The notes below the pieces were generated by a model, which was given only the letters and a program-made list of their open reading frames with translations, did not search any database and had not been told where the DNA came from. DNA of 64,000 nt from Mactra quadrangularis (lineage: Eukaryota; Mollusca; Bivalvia; Venerida; Mactridae): NCBI GenBank assembly GCA_025267735.1, contig CM046303.1, positions 38,763,380 through 38,827,379 on the forward strand, written 5' to 3'. The translations under genes and the position numbers were made by a program. Of the stretch, positions 34,973 to 48,000 are shown piece by piece; positions within the stretch are counted from its first letter, which is position 1; the number at the start of each line of letters is the position of its first letter.

Positions 34973-36110
34973 TGATCTTATTTTAAGTTCATGATATTTT
35001 GTATTTTATCAGGGGCTACTGTCCCGAACACCCGCTTTTTTATGGTCATCGTCAATACCGACTCGTTGAAGACACAGGGATTCATAACTATAACCATTTA
35101 TACCTATATCCATGGCTGCCCTAATTAGGCACATACCCATTAAATAAAACCCTCTTTTGGATTTAAAGTTTGCATTGCATGTCTATGGAAAGTATGTTAT
35201 GAATTTAAGGAAAATTCTGAATTTTTGGATTTGAGGAGGTAAATGCTAGTTAAAATCATAAACAAATTTGAGTTAATTCCATCCGATAGTTATTTAGATA
35301 TTTCATTGGGTCCAGCTTTAAGGCCAACTACCTATAAAATGAAAACATTTTGTATTTTTAATGTGTATTTCACACTTTATATTGTTTCATTTCAATTAAT
35401 GATATTGTTCTCTACCTCATGCTGTTGTGTCGTCCTTTTTTTCAAAAATGTACATACTGCAGGCTAATCCAACAATTGTAATCGACTTCATTTATGATAA
35501 TTTCTACTGCTTACCTTAAAAGTAACTCATAGTAGCTGAACAGTTCTGTTCTGTTTATAATAGCTATGAAAGTAAGATTACAAAAACAAGAATCATTTTA
35601 AATTTCTTTTTTCCATTTTTGAATCATCTAGCTTGTGAATAATGATTTTAATTTTTTCTTCACGTGTTCAACAGGATTTTGATATTTTACTTGAAGTACA
35701 ATATTTTGTGATTTATAGACAGGATGTATGAAAGAATTCTGTTGACTTTACTGAAAATCATTATTTCTATTGCATGAGGAAATAAGACTTCTAACAGCTC
35801 TTCATCAACTAGTAATTATACAATTCCATTGATCAGTCAGTTACTACAAAATGTATGCCAATCTTTCTTAAAAAGCTCTTAATCATCAGATTTGATTTAT
35901 ACCTAAATTAATGACTGGTTATACATGAGACTAACTAAAGCTTGAACTATTGATGGTTGTTTGAGCCTTCAACACAATCTTGCTTCAGTGCTTTTCAGCA
36001 CTTTGATAAGTGTATGCATGCGATATGGTATGAGCCATGTTAGGAATACAACAGCATTTCCATCAACACCTAAAATCACGCAAAAGGTCGACATAAAACG
36101 ACGTTAAAAT
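34973..36110. other. No gene recognised
   Basis: AT-rich. CAGGGGCTACTGTCCCGAACACC at 35011-35033 resembles 25367-25389. Nothing else supported. Confidence 0.4.
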
Positions 36111-36120
36111 GGTGTTTGTA

Positions 36121-36705
36121 ACGTTCATTTATTAGCCTCAATTTTTGACGTTGCGTCAATACGTACCGGTACGGTCACGGTTCCGAATGTTTTTAAATAC
36201 CTAGCATCACCATATAGATAGGTTTTAGTTTGACAGTGAGCGCATGTCAAGTTAAATGAGTTATTTTCGATAGTGGTTAAGTTTTCGAGAAAACTGAGTT
36301 TACTTAAATTCAATTTCATTGCAACCACTAAAGGATAAAAATCAACAAATACTAACTTTTCGCTAGGTTTTTAAAACGTTAAACTATGAAGTGATTTAAA
36401 GCGTAGAATATTGAACAAAATTAGTTATGTCTGACGGTGAAAATAACATATCAGTAAAATCCTACAATAATCATTTATTTATTAATTTTAATCGCGTATA
36501 CGCAGATTTTTTATTATGAAGTTGCGATAATTGTCGAATGAATACCGCGCCCTATTGGTATACTATCTATATGGTGATGTTATGAATCTTAGTACGTATA
36601 TAAAATTTCATCTAGACAAAACGATTTGGTTAGGTAACTATTGTTAGGTATTTAAAACATTCGGAACGATCAATTTTAGGAGGTAAATGGCGCGTATATT
36701 CATTT
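36121..36705. repeat. Imperfect inverted repeat with a 60 bp insert
   Basis: The left arm (about 36121-36217) and right arm (about 36562-36700) share CTATCTATATGGTGATG and TAGGTATTTAAAACATTCGG in inverted order. In the right arm these two blocks are split by about 63 bases (36581-36643), absent from the left. Weaker matches continue outward through TCAATTTT and TAAATG. It fits a worn MITE or fold-back element. Confidence 0.65.
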
Positions 36706-37480
36706 AATCGTTGTTGCGCAAGTTTTTAGTCCCTCGGGGAGATAGAACATTACTGCAAGGCACGAAGCGTTAACTATATCCGCTTAATAGTCGGATGATC
36801 CGGTTGGGCATGCGCACTAAACAAATTTTAAGGTATACAAATTATAAGGTATACTCCACTCAAAAGCTACACGACATACTACTATCTCTACCCTCGTAAC
36901 ATCACAACAATGGTGTTGGGAGTTCAGTGATGAGTCGTGTTCCGACTCGTTGTTTGCTGAAGTAATTTTGTGTACACATCGTATTGACCAGCTGTTATGA
37001 CATGTGAGTGTCCTTAATACGTTCCGCATATTCGGCACCGTGTGTACCATTCTCGACCTTCTCAGCCGACTAATTATGGGCCGACTTGATTTGCCAGACC
37101 GGCCCACGAACCGGATTTACCAATTGGCTCGCCCCGATGAAAAATAAGAATCAAGCGACCCGGCTAACTGAAATGGCTTCAATAGCTACGGCCGCGGATG
37201 TGTCACAAATAATTGGCGATGTCATAAAGGTGATGAATTACAGTTGCAAACAGTCGCATTTCAAGCAGTGTGTGTAAATAAACCTAGGGACAAAAGTCCG
37301 GTATACATTTCCATTATATCTCTCTAACGCGTGAAGTCACGACCTTGAAAATTTATCTGTTATCTGGCATGACCAGCTTCGTAAACTGAATATGTTTTTC
37401 CAGTTTTCGTGCGATATTCCAGTCAAAAGACATCATAAATTTGAAGAAATTATTGAATTTGATTAAAAATATAGCTTTGA
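36706..37480. other. No gene recognised
   Basis: Unassigned; moderately less AT-rich around 37020-37220. It may include the worn 5' part of the Tc1/mariner element that follows. Confidence 0.35.
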
Positions 37481-37489
37481 AGTCAACAG

Positions 37490-37780
37490 CATGTGCGCGC
37501 GCTAAAGGCAGACTTGAGGCTGGTGCAAATTTGCACATGTAGCCCGTCATTTTGAAGCTAATGAAAAAACTATCCGTCGATTACGAACAAATTTGTGACG
37601 CTTGGCACCGTGACTGATGTCCCACGTGAAGGACGACTGCGTCAAACGGCATTACGTAAGGATATGCATAATCAACACAGATACGTTATCGTTTTGTGGC
37701 TCCGCTTGACACGGCACGAAATACACCTGGTTGTTCTTGACCTTGTTTAGGTTCTGGAACATTACAGTGGAGTCTAAAGG
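37490..37780 (+). pseudogene. Tc1/mariner-type transposase fragment
   Basis: Reading plus-strand frames gives GRLEAGA, then (after a shift) VARHFEANEKTIRRLR, then (after another shift) TLGTVTDVPREGRLRQ. This is the paired helix-turn-helix arrangement of Tc1-like transposases, with the characteristic short GRP-like linker. After about 37740 similarity is lost and no DDE catalytic residues are visible. Terminal repeats were not found. Inactive remnant. Confidence 0.7.
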
Positions 37781-38407
37781 AACTCGCGTAAAGTGACCGA
37801 CCCCCCCCCACATCGTGAATCAAGATTAACACCCAATCACAGACGTCTATGAGTAGCTTGCGCGTTACGTAATTGAAGATGGCAATTGAATCAATTGCGA
37901 AACATTCTGTTTACGTATGAGCGTAAATTTAGTGTTGATTCGTGAAAAGAATCAACTTTCGGCTTTATTCTTGCACAGTCTTAAAACGTCTATGCGTAGA
38001 AGGTGCGCTAAGATTAGCACGTTAATGGATGTTACATTCACAATTGAAAATGGCCTTTATTCAATACATACTCAACGCAATGTCATCTTTTCATTGATAC
38101 CAAATTTATGTGTATGGGACATAAAACAACAAATATCGCAGTTTTTACCGGGACTTTTGTCCCTAAGTATATACATATATCAATTATGTCGTTATTTTTT
38201 AGTTCGTGTCTAGCGAGTACAATGTGTACCTATAATACAAGAAAAGATTAATGCAAAGCATTAAATACCGCCGGATACTGGTAATGTTATGTGTACATAA
38301 ATCAAAAAAGAAAACAAAGATATATGCGGCAAAAAGAGTACAACATTATGTGTTCCGAGGTATAATACAGAACATGTAAAGTGTTCCATGATTAAATGGC
38401 ACAGTGT
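37781..38407. other. No gene recognised
   Basis: May contain further worn transposase sequence (37917-38213 is open for 98 codons), but no catalytic motif can be identified. A C-run is at 37801-37811. Confidence 0.35.
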
Positions 38408-38415
38408 ATAAATCT

Positions 38416-39000
38416 CACTGGCACTGGAGTCCTGACACTCAATAAAATATTCATACTAATGATTAAAATAAAATTGTTAAAAACACCGCAAAAACGATCT
38501 TTTTTGCTATCGCTTTTGGATCGTGACACAGCTTATTATAATGTATATATCTATATGGTATTGAACCGTTTTTGAAGGAAAAGTTTCACGGAATTTTAGA
38601 CCAATCAGAACGCATGTTACAAAACTGTAAATTATACAGAAATCGGCAGTGTCTCTCAATCGCTGAAAAGTGAAATTACTGAAATAACGCTTAATTCTAT
38701 GATAATTATATAAGATATAAAGTTGATACTTACCAGTTTTGTAAAAGTATGTGTCAGCTTTAAATCAGAACCGGGTTTTATGTCGAGTCATTTTGCGAAA
38801 TATGAAAAATTCAGTTCGACCGTTGATCACTCCAAAAACGGTTCAATACCATGTGTATATTACATGTATTATAAGCTGTGGCACGACTCTAAAGCGATAG
38901 TCAAACAGGAACCGTTTTTTCTATGTTTCTTAACCAATGTTACTTTTAATCATAAATATATATATATTATTTATCCAATATTAGGACTCCAGTGCCAGTG
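38416..39000. mobile_element. 585 bp MITE with 8 bp target duplication (hAT-type)
   Basis: Ends are CACTGGCACTGGAGTCCT and its complement AGGACTCCAGTGCCAGTG. The flanks ATAAATCT (38408-38415) and ATAAATTT (39001-39008) match in 7 of 8 bases. Inverted similarity reaches inward for roughly 170 bases: GCTATCGCTTT, CACAGCTTAT and TGGTATTGAACCGTTTTTG occur in both arms. An 8 bp duplication fits hAT; it is non-coding. Confidence 0.85.
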
Positions 39001-39008
39001 ATAAATTT

Positions 39009-39548
39009 ATATATTTACTACATTATTTAATTGATACATTATTCTTTTTTACAAACTTAAAAATACGGCTTATTGGCCACTAATTACAGCAATAAATTAA
39101 TGTTTACTAAAATGTACTCGCATGTTTTAGTCTAAACCAGGGTTTAGAAGAGAAGATAATTACAACGTAGCAACTTCTTGGAGAAACTCCTTTTAAACAT
39201 GATATATAAATGTTTTAAAGAATAAATGAAATTTATGTATACAAAAACACGCCAGATTTTACATCATGCATTTAGCGCTTCGTATACGATAAACCCGATC
39301 TAAATTTCTCAGCTCGCGTACTTGCTTATTTACCACGAGTCTATTGCAAATCTTTTCACGGAGACGTGCGTGAAATATGTACGGTACGTAGTTGTATTTA
39401 GCCTGAACCTCAATTCACATATTTTACAATGTCTTAAAATATACATTAAGGATAAACTGTTCTTCAAAATGCCCCCCCCCCCCAAAAAAAGTACTATAAA
39501 ACTAAAAATTAAAACAATTTAGCACAGTCAACATTTGTTGCCGCAAGA
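39009..39548. other. No gene recognised
   Basis: AT-rich; a C-run followed by A-run at 39470-39490. The 39322-39522 frame ends in this simple sequence and is not supported. Confidence 0.4.
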
Positions 39549-39640
39549 AAAGAAATCATGAACTGCTCCTACCATGGTCATCAGATTCTGACGACTCCAA
39601 TATACCACCGGCTTTCAGGCCGGCGCTAAATAACTCTTAT
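39549..39640 (+). repeat. Short dispersed repeat, copy 2, with hairpin
   Basis: Matches 34913-34972 and is followed at 39607 by ACCGGCTTTCAGGCCGGCG, a short GC hairpin. Confidence 0.65.
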
Positions 39641-39729
39641 ATAAACGGCGCGCAAGATAATTAAACACATCAATTAGTATTTAGCACAAGTTTCACAAGG
39701 GGCTGTGAGATGACATTGGCTGCAACTCA

Positions 39730-39868
39730 AATAATATAGTATGTACGAATAGAAATTCCATTTTTATTGCTTCAATAATATAGTATGTACGAATAGAAAT
39801 TCTTTTTTTATTGCTTCAATAATATAGTATGTACGGATAGAATTTCCATTTTAATTGCATCAATAATG
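39730..39868. repeat. Three tandem 44 bp units
   Basis: AATAATATAGTATGTACG followed by a GATAGAAATTCC-like block starts at 39730, 39774 and 39818, exactly 44 bases apart, with few differences. Confidence 0.9.
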
Positions 39869-40395
39869 AATGAAACACCACTAGGACAAGCTAAAACAGC
39901 AGTAGGACAAGCTGAACAAGCACTCAGACAAACTGAAACAACATTAGGACAAGCTGAACACCCACTAGGACAAACTGAAACACAAACTGCGACAAGCTGA
40001 AACACAAATAGAGACAAGCTGAAACGAAAATTATGACTAGGACAAGCTGAAACACGCTGAAGGACTAGCTGAACACCCACCAGAACAAACTGTAACACAA
40101 ACTAGGATTAATTGAACCATCAATAAGGGCAAGCTGAAACACCCACTGGTACACACTTAAATCCCCACTGGTGTATACTGAAGTACCTGCTGGTGTATGC
40201 CTTGAAATACGAACTGGTGCACTTTGAAATACCCAGTAGTGCACATTGAAACACCCACTTGTGTATACCTACGGATGCACACTGAAATACTCACCGGTGC
40301 ACACTGAAACACCTAATTGTGCACACTGCAACACCCAAAGGTGTACACTGAAAGACTAACTGGTGCAAGCTAAAACACATACTGGTGCGCATTTA
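39869..40395. repeat. ~24 bp minisatellite, two variant blocks
   Basis: To about 40135 the unit is close to CACTAGGACAAGCTGAAACAC. From about 40140 it becomes CACTGGTGCACACTGAAATAC. Both keep the CTGAAAcACcCAC frame, so the second block is a variant of the first. The minus-strand frame at 39808-40098 (repeated Cys-Pro/Ser pattern) is its translation. Confidence 0.85.
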
Positions 40396-41379
40396 CTTTA
40401 TGTACTCAACCGTGCAAATGCCATACACTTAATGTATTTAATTGATGTTTTTGCTTTCCGACTTTTTGAGCAAATACAAATTTGCAAATTCATTTTGTTT
40501 ATAGTGATATAATTGACTTGTGGGACACATTTATGTTGCACTGCGTTCTGCTATGTACTAGCCGCGTTGATATGGTACATTTCCTTTGTTTTCAATAAAA
40601 TTTTATTCTGAGGCTGAACATTTTTGCAATTTGTCATCGATATAAATTCATATATCCTCTATTATGACTTTATTTTCGATTTAAAATACATGCATAGCAT
40701 TATAATCACCAATATTTTTTTTAAAATAATTTCATGCCACACAAAGAGTGATTTTCATCATGTATAAACAATTTGTAAAAGTATTAGTTTACTAGCTCCA
40801 TGTCAAACAAGTACGAAACATGATATCGCTATCGTAAAACCCCCGTGAACAGCCACATCCCTAACATGGTCATGTCTAGAAAACTTCCGATTCTCTTTAT
40901 TTTCAACGAGAATGTCCCTAAGATCAAAATTAGATTCTTTGTCTGGTAAGGTAATTTCTTTCCCCGAAGATAAAGCAATCATGACAATTTCTTCAAAAAG
41001 AAAGAAGTTACAAGCAGGAAATAAATTACCCATAGAATATCCATAAAATACTAAACTGATAAGCTTGACACCACAAATATATTTAACATTTTTAAGAAAT
41101 ACACAAAAAATAAAAAAATATAATTATTAACAGCAACATTTAACACTCCTTTTAATGCATTTAGACCATTTTACAGATGGCGTGAACTTGAAATTTCACA
41201 AAAAATACAAAAGGATTAGAGGAATGAGAATAAAAACAATTAAATAACATTTTAATTAAGTCTTTTTTACAGTTTAAATGTTTGAACATGTTTCAACAGC
41301 TTGACCTTTCAACAACAATCAACAACTTCGTCTCTTCGCAGAAAAATCTATGACAGATAACAAATCTTCATGAAAAGGT
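40396..41379. other. No gene recognised
   Basis: AT-rich, unassigned. Confidence 0.4.
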
Positions 41380-41446
41380 ACAGCCAACTAATTCCTGGAA
41401 TCGAACCGAAACGTCTGAAATCCTGACCTCAACTTCTGCGCCACAA
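41380..41446 (-). repeat. tRNA-like sequence or SINE head
   Basis: On the minus strand: GTGGCGCAGAAGTTGAGG (A-box-like) and, about 25 bases on, a perfect B-box GGTTCGATTCC. No pairing acceptor stem is seen and the anticodon arm is poor, so a functional tRNA is unlikely; a SINE head or tRNA pseudogene is likelier. It is unlike families 1 and 2. Confidence 0.5.
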
Positions 41447-42240
41447 TAATTTAATATATTATAAGTTTTATTAAAAAAAAAAGACAAGTGCAAATTGCCA
41501 ATAAATCAAGCAAAACATATCAAGTAATTACAGTAAAAGATTATCTTAAAGTCTTAATAGTTAAAACTCATTTCTGCATGTCTGTGTAAACAATGGTCAG
41601 TTTATATTGCAGGCAATACTGAAGTCTCCTACCGGTGATCTATGATTATTTTAAGAACAGCAGTATGACATTGACCGCTGGCCAAAAACCGAGATATCCG
41701 CTAGGCCGGGCAGTATACACATGTGTGAGGTCCAAGCAACCTTGATATTTCACCCTTAGGTCCAGCCTTGACAAAAAGGGCTATAAACAGTAAAATGTGG
41801 TAGAAAGGTGCAGTCATTATCGAGTTATCGTTTAAAAAAAGACAAAAATACAACACCATAAGGTCTGCGAATCTTCAAGCGAGTTGCGAGTTGCGATACA
41901 ATACGAGTTGTGATACACTAGTCATAATACGTTAAATGAAGTAAAAATGTGCCTGTGCAAGTGGCGATTCAGGACGAGTTGTAATACAGTAGTCACGAGA
42001 AGATATATGTTAGCTGAAGAAAGATTGAAATAGCCTATATTTGTTATTGAATTCTGTCCAAAATTGATAAACCATCCCCTAAAAATATATATTGTATATA
42101 TATTGTAAAAAATACTAGTACTCTTGGAGTCAGATGTTTCGCCTGACAATAGCATACCAATTAATTTCCCTTTTTTCTGAAGAATAGGGAATATATAGGA
42201 AAGTAGGTTATACCTCAAGTAAAATAGGACACTACCTTCT
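41447..42240. other. No gene recognised
   Basis: Unassigned sequence with a GAGTTGCGAGTTGCGATAC internal repetition at 41880-41905. Confidence 0.4.
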
Positions 42241-42960
42241 GAGGTATGCGACAGCCAAGAATTAGGAATTACAAGGGCAGTAACTCCAAAATTATGCAAA
42301 TTTGGTTCTTGGGCACTTAATTTCTCCACAATGAAATCTATTCAGCAAAGAAGATTCAATTTGACATCTTCAAAACCTTTAAAGTTATGCCTCAAACAAA
42401 AATATAAGTATAAAATTACAATGGATGATAAATAAAAATTATGCAAGAGAAATTTTTGAAACACTGCACCTCCCTGCAATAAGATCTATTCAGTTTTGAA
42501 GTTTCAAGATGATATCTCGAGTAATTTAAGAATAATGTTCTAAACAATCAAAAAGGTGAAAATTACATTAACTCAAAAATTAGGCATGCCAGAGTGACAG
42601 TTCTATTGCAATGAACTCTAATTGATTACTGATATCTATCTACCTATACAGTTTCACATCGATGCTACTTTTAGTTTAAGAGTTAAAGGAAAAAAAGTGT
42701 AAAATAAAAAGGGACAATAACTCCCAAATCAGGCAATGCAGAGTAACATTTTTACTGCACTTCTATTTGATGAGATCTATCTACATACAAGAACAAAAAT
42801 TAAAAAATGGCAATAACAGACCGATGCCGGCAGGCAGGCAGTTGGACAGACAGACCGAGGCCGGCCGGCAGGCAGGCAGGCAGTTGGACATACCGATGGA
42901 GTGCAAACATATAGGCCCTATTCTGTGGTCACCGGTCGGGGACTAACTAGTTATATCACT
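42241..42960. repeat. Bivalve-type repeat with GGCAGGCAGG tail
   Basis: Phrases such as AGTAACTCCAAAATTATGCAA, GGGACAATAACTCCCAAATCAGGCAA and ATCTATTCAG recur at about 150-170 base steps. The stretch ends in CCGGCAGGCAGGCAGTTGGACA units (42827-42892). This composition (AATAACTCC units then a simple tail) is familiar from bivalve interspersed repeats by recall. The 135-codon minus frame at 41922-42329 overlaps its start and is not supported. Confidence 0.6.
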
Positions 42961-45063
42961 CATTGAGTGATTGGTTTATTTACTTAAACATATGTCGTAT
43001 ATGTTTAAGTCGTGATCTCTTTCCTGTAACAGTCAGTTTTGTTATCACCTACACATATATTACCCACACGTTACTTTCATAGATAGGTTTCAATGTATTT
43101 GTTCTTTCAATAAAATGTTGACATTTGAAATATTAATTCGGCATTTTAACATTTATTGGGTCTGTCGTTTTCTCTCTGTGCCTTACAGGCCATAAAAAGA
43201 TCATTTGGTTTGCGAAAAATATTTTCCTTGGTTTAAATAAAAAGATAATGTGCATGTAGATATTTATAGCAATGCGAAATGTGATTGAGTTTAACCAATG
43301 ATCTTACATACATGTACAAGAAGAATATGCAATAATAGTGATGCACTGATTGAACATATCAACTAAGTTAATTCAAACTATAGAATCTGCAAATCATAGA
43401 ACAAGACAACACTTCGGTGGTGTATAATATATTTCCATAAAAATCATAAAACTTATCCAATAATGATACCCAAGGACCATATGTTATACTTCCACGTAGA
43501 AGCTTATAATTAATCTTAGTGTCAGTCTCATATAAATAGATTTGAGTCTGGAACAAAATTTAGAAATTAAGCAAATTTCGATCTACATTCACTTTTGAAT
43601 GCAAGAAAATAATAATATATTCATGTTTATTTAAAACTTGGGAAGCCAAAATAGATAGGAAAGAATACATTGGAACGTATGCTTGTTTATTTATTGACAT
43701 TTCAGTCATGGTACCTTCAGTTGTTTATAAAACAAAGGACGTTAAACCAAACCTTTTTTGACGGCCTGACACTTCTATATTTGCTACAACTCAGTAACTA
43801 TTTTTTGTTGTCGTTTGTTTAGTTAACCCAGAGTTCCGCGCATCCTTTTTCGGTCATACTAGCTTTACATGTCTGGCCTTTTTTGTCTCTTTGCTTCATT
43901 GGGCAGGAAGTGACCTAATGATTTTTAAAATGGATGCATTGTTAATGAATATCTGCCTTTTTGTAATTTTAAGTTTTCTAATTTACTTAGTATTACTCTC
44001 TGTAAATGTACAATTTCATGACAATAAATACTTAAAATTGTTGTTTTGACGTCAGTGACGACATCATTTGAACGTCAAATGACGTCCTAAAAATTGCGCC
44101 AAAATACTCATAATGTCAATATCGATATAGGACAGTTTGTATTATTATAGAGTATATGTCTAAATGGTGAAAATATAATAAATTAAGTTCGATGAGTCTT
44201 ATCACAGATACATGTATGAAAACACTGGATATCAATTTATTTTTTTTTCACTAATATTTGAATACCTCACTTCCTAGTGTTTTATAATAAAACTTTGAAA
44301 GTTACGGCGTTCAATGGACATATAATAATAATAATAATAATTATAATAATAACTAAGGCATATGTTGTAGTTTTACTTTGTATGTCTAAATGTTACCTTC
44401 AGAAAATAAATTGCATGTATCAGAATATGAAATTTAAAAAAAAAAGCATCAACAACATACATCTTTAACTATGCATAATCACTGTTTTAGCCCAATTTGA
44501 ATGATTTATGGTTTTCAGCTCACCGGCTTACATAAATCTTTAAATGTCGTTTTCTTGAACAGTATTTATCCTGTCATTTGACAAAGACCGAAATTTTACA
44601 CGTTAACCTATTTCATATAGTCCTTTACCGTTACAACTATGTATCTTTAATATTGTTGAGTACATTTAAATTCCGGGCAATTACCCGGTCGTTAATGCAT
44701 TTATCATTTACGATGTTAATTATATTAACCTACACAATTGACAGATATAATCCTTGGCATGATGAAGACGATATCTTGATTGAAGAACACTTCAAGAAAT
44801 ATACATCTTCCTACATGGATCTTGATAGCAACAAATGTGCATTTCCTGGTACAGTATATTATGACTATCTGTTAATAACTGTCGAATAATACGCGACAGG
44901 TATCACAATAATTGGTGGCCTGCCTCCAGTCGGTTCATACATACAGACGGCATAATTGATGTAGACCGATTCAGTCATTTGGAATAATGAACATAATAAT
45001 GTGGAGAACACAACAGTTTATACTCTTAACGATCGAGAGTTGTTTTTCATAGCATATGTGTTG
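42961..45063. other. No gene confirmed
   Basis: AT-rich sequence with an ATAATAATAATAATAATT simple repeat near 44320 and TGACGTCAGTGACGACATC / AACGTCAAATGACGTCC near 44045-44090. The 103-codon frame at 44578-44889 is open but matches nothing I recognise and has no visible splice context. Confidence 0.4.
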
Positions 45064-48000
45064 TTAAGGTGGTATGGTACATCTGACTTTTTTTAGATTT
45101 GTATATAATTTTTGGTACCGTTGTAAACTTGACGATATTTCCGATTCGATTCTACACTTTATTTGACGTCATTATTGCTAATAACGTTACCATGACGTCG
45201 TAAACATGACGACCGCGTGCACTTTTTACGTCAGTCGACAATGGTAAAAAAGCGTCTATAATGTGTTGCTAAATCTTTATTTTCCGCGCCACAGCAACAA
45301 ATTATACATCAATTTAAAGCTTACATTATTATCTACCACCTGAACAGTGTAAATATACGTTTAATATTAAAATATTCGAAAGAGACAAAAACTTCCGAAT
45401 TTGCAACATCAGAAAAAATCCAGAAAAATTGCCTTCAAACCGGTTTTATGAAAAATCTGCCCGATAAATTTTTGCCAAGTTTTGATATGATGTAAAGCAT
45501 GGTATAGACTTTCATACAGCAGAATTTGAGAAAAGTTGTCTGCACGATTTTTCCGCTATATGCGTTTAAGTATTATCGGTATGACGTCAAAAACGCCATT
45601 CTGACATCAAGATAAAGGATTATCTGTTTGTCATAACCACCAATACTTGGTCATATGTTTTATTTTTCTAGACAAAATGACCAGAACATGAAAATATATC
45701 ATGATTGTATAGTTTATGTATTGAATATTATAAATAATGTATTAAATCAGCCTTTTTAATTTTTTACACATATTGTTGAGTACAAACTATTATTCAAAAG
45801 TATGAAAATCACATGGAAAATGCAAGGCGAATGATAAGTATAACATAAAAAATCTTCCTTCATACAGTAATATGAAAGAAAGTAATGTAGTTTATATAAT
45901 AATCAATTGTTTTCATAACGGCCTTTTAATTTGACTGAAGACACTCATTTTAGCCTGAAAAAAATAGTACAATAGATAAAGGATATTACGTAAGGGTCAA
46001 TAATCAAAAACACATAAGATTTTACCAAAATTCAAAACGGCGGCATTTTATCGGTAAAAAACATACCCTTTATGAGAAAACTCGGCAATTTTGAGATGAA
46101 TCAATATGCCTGAATCTCATAATAGCCGAGGTATTTTATCAAGTTCGTGTTTTTCCATAGTGGCTGAGTATTTGGTTATAAGCCGTAGTGAACGACATGT
46201 CCGCCCTGAATTTGAAGTCAAAATATCGTACAGTTACTCAATAACTAATAAAAGAGAACTAACAAATACTATCTCTATTTGCATTATTTTCGCCACAGAA
46301 TTCCAGATGTTTTACAAAACCGAAGTGTCTTTATGGTCCTGGTGTCACATAAAGCTCATTTTCATTGACGATTTCAACTTTTTTTAGTTAGTGTTGTTTT
46401 CAAGCGAGGCATAGTTCCCCTCTTGTCAGGTCATCCTCGAACTGTCAGTGTACGTGAATTTTAGCTCGCTATATGACTTTAATCATCAACAAGTTATCAC
46501 CAATCACTTATGAATCAAATAATATCATGCAGTTTAGTTATACAGAATTGAAAGTCAAATATGAGACTGTTGTGTGCACACATATTTTTATGTTACCTGG
46601 TCATGTGTCTATTCAGTCAATAAACAAGGAAAGTCATTCATTTGGGTGAAATGCGTCAAATTCGTAAGCGTATTTACAAAGCAACCTTGTTCCATTTTGA
46701 ACATATACATTCAAACCATTTACCTGTGTGGCATTCGCTAAAACTTTTCCGTCTGGAACAATAAGGTTACAGATAGACGCATCGTCATTTACGTATGCAC
46801 CTATTTTTAAAAATTCGGGACTGTACCCAAGTTGTGTTGTTTCAATTTCAAGATAGATAGTTTTAATTTCATCTAGGTGACATTTATTTGGCTAGCTATT
46901 AGAACATTTGCAATTATATTAAAATTTCAAGAGAAAGTCTTTTTATCCAATGCCGAGTTTTATTCTACAGCACTATTATCTTGACGTCAAAATGACGTTT
47001 TGACGTCGTACCGATAACACTTGAACGCATGTTGCGAAAAATCGATCACCATTTTCCATGTGTTTTCAACTTTAAAAATAGTTTGCACGCATATATATGA
47101 AATATTAATATGCTGATTTAATACTGATATAATATACAAGGCATAAATAATTTCTTTTTGAAGGCGACCACAAAGACATGTCGATATTAAAGAATACGAG
47201 TATATGGAATACAGCGCCAAAATCATTTAAGATGTTCGGAGTTGTCTATTTTGTTGAGCATCGTCAGACCACAAAGAACAATACTGTTTAATCTGTAGTG
47301 TGTGTTTTTCAGCAATAATGTGTAACAATCTTTGTTTTGACCACCTGTGCATGGACGGAAACACCCACAAATTTAAGTTCCCAAACAAGTCTATTGAATG
47401 TATGTATAAATGTATCTAGGGATGTATAACGGCTTACTTTATTTAAAATTTTATGTTTGAATTTATCTTTCGATTTTGATATGTATGTTAAAACTATACA
47501 ATTTTTATATATTTTCATGTTCCTAGTCATTTTGTCTAGAAAAATAAAACATATGACCAAGTATTGGTGGTTATGACAAACAGACAATCCTTTATCTTGA
47601 CGTCAGAATGACGTTTTTGACGTCATACCGATAATACTTAAACGCATATAGCGGAAAAATCGTACAGACAACTTTTCTCAAATTCTGCTGTATGAAAGTC
47701 TATACCATGCTTTACATCATATCAAAACTTGGCAAAAATTTATCGGGCAGATTTTTCATAAAACCGGTTTGAAGGCAATTTTTCTGGATTTTTTCTGATG
47801 TTGCCAATTCGGTAGTTTTTGTCTCTTTCAAAAAATTTAATATTAAACGTATATTTACACTGTTCAGGTGGTAGATAATGATGTAAGCTTTAAATTGATG
47901 TATAATTTGTTGCTGTGGCGCGGAAAATAAAGATTTAGCAACACATTATAGACGCTTTTTTACCATTGTCGACTGACGTAAAAAGTGCACGCGGTCGTCA

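Noticed and set aside
39808..40098. Cys/Ser/Pro-rich frame resembling a small secreted protein
   Set aside because: It is the minus-strand reading of a 24 bp minisatellite.
41380..41446. Functional tRNA gene
   Set aside because: The B-box is perfect, but no acceptor stem pairs and the anticodon arm is poor.
44578..44889. 103-codon possible gene
   Set aside because: Hydrophobic and aromatic mix without recognisable domain, no splice or promoter support; kept only as an unassigned frame.
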